DNA of 7,395 nucleotides from Gammaproteobacteria bacterium. GTDB lineage: Bacteria > Pseudomonadota > Gammaproteobacteria > Enterobacterales > Psychrobiaceae. Position numbers and translations under genes: made by a program. The first letter of the stretch is position 1, and every line of letters begins with the position of its first letter. The DNA lies in assembly GCA_013214885.1 (NCBI GenBank), contig JABSRS010000160.1:1-7395 (forward strand), read 5' to 3'. Below are positions 7,115 to 7,395 of this stretch, piece by piece. Under the pieces are notes generated by a model. The model was not told the origin of the DNA. It made no database searches and saw nothing but the letters and a program-made list of their open reading frames with translations.

Positions 7115-7395
7115 TTAAAATGCAGAGCTATTGGTCTTTAAAATCAGGCCAAATGTAGCGCCTAGATTCAATAATTCGAGCATCTCTGCGGTTAAGTTTT
7201 GAACTTGCTGATTGAAATCGCGGCGAATAGCGGCAAGTCTTGGTGTGTTCGTGGCGTCCAGCATTAATATTCCTTGGCGATTAACAGGAAAAATAATCCC
7301 GTTAGTCTTGCAAAACCCATGAGCACGACTGGCATGGCTAAGAGATATATCACCTAATCGCAGCACTAACGAGGCACCATGGTGGTACTCTAAGT
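7115..7395 (-). CDS. Unrecognised protein, C-terminal 92 residues only; 5' end outside window
   Basis: The minus-strand frame is open from its stop at 7115 to the right edge, so this is the 3' part of a longer gene; a GTG at 7366 is an internal Val codon as easily as a start. The visible residues include LRLGDISLSHASRAHGF, then FPVNRQGILMLDATNTPRL, a probable amphipathic helix with RRDFNQQVQNLTAEMLELL, and a hydrophobic end GATFGLILK. There is no obvious transmembrane segment and no motif that I can name. It is followed 41 bp later by the TPR membrane protein gene on the same strand, so the two are probably co-transcribed and may act together. Confidence 0.6.
   Translation of the reverse strand, partial: LEYHHGASLVLRLGDISLSHASRAHGFCKTNGIIFPVNRQGILMLDATNTPRLAAIRRDFNQQVQNLTAEMLELLNLGATFGLILKTNSSAF

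Overview
The window looks like a chromosomal segment of a marine-type gammaproteobacterium, perhaps Shewanella or a relative. That guess rests on moderately AT-rich DNA, close gene packing with Shine-Dalgarno (SD) sites, and a cytoplasmic winged-helix/TolB-like/TPR regulator of a kind common in Alteromonadales. No rRNA, tRNA, CRISPR array, insertion sequence or other transfer mark was seen, so the taxonomic placement is an inference.

Left part (1-2414): the 3' portion of a nucleoside hydrolase gene runs in from the left edge. It converges, 8 bp apart, on a minus-strand gene for a winged-helix transcriptional regulator with a TolB-like domain and a TPR tail. Nothing links the hydrolase to the rest of the window.

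Middle (2415-5978): a 189-bp divergent intergenic region holds a striking regulatory array. It has three tandem 11-bp repeats (consensus NYAAGGWWWTN) overlapped by a perfect 9-bp inverted repeat. Downstream lie two large genes, in the same reading frame and separated by one TAA and three codons. They encode soluble proteins of 547 and 573 residues that I cannot assign to a named family. Reading them against each other shows that they are strongly diverged paralogues: five landmarks occur in the same order, including W-x3-G-x-K-x-KIE, an SDG/Gly motif and a C-terminal K-[SA]-PNP. The first carries an extra Asp-rich linker and the second an extra beta-rich domain near its C-terminus. The divergent regulator belongs to the OmpR/PhoB-type winged-helix fold, which typically binds direct repeats at about 11-bp spacing. 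The simplest reading is a self-contained module: one regulator controlling a two-gene operon of paired paralogues. This is the best candidate for an undescribed system.

Right part (6003-7395): two minus-strand genes converge on the operon. The first is the 3' end of an unrecognised gene cut by the right edge. The second encodes a membrane protein with cytoplasmic TPRs, one transmembrane helix and an extracytoplasmic domain resembling the DUF4352/MPT63-like Ig fold. They may form an operon of their own. Whether they cooperate with the paralogue pair cannot be told from sequence. No stretch over 300 bases lacks a gene.
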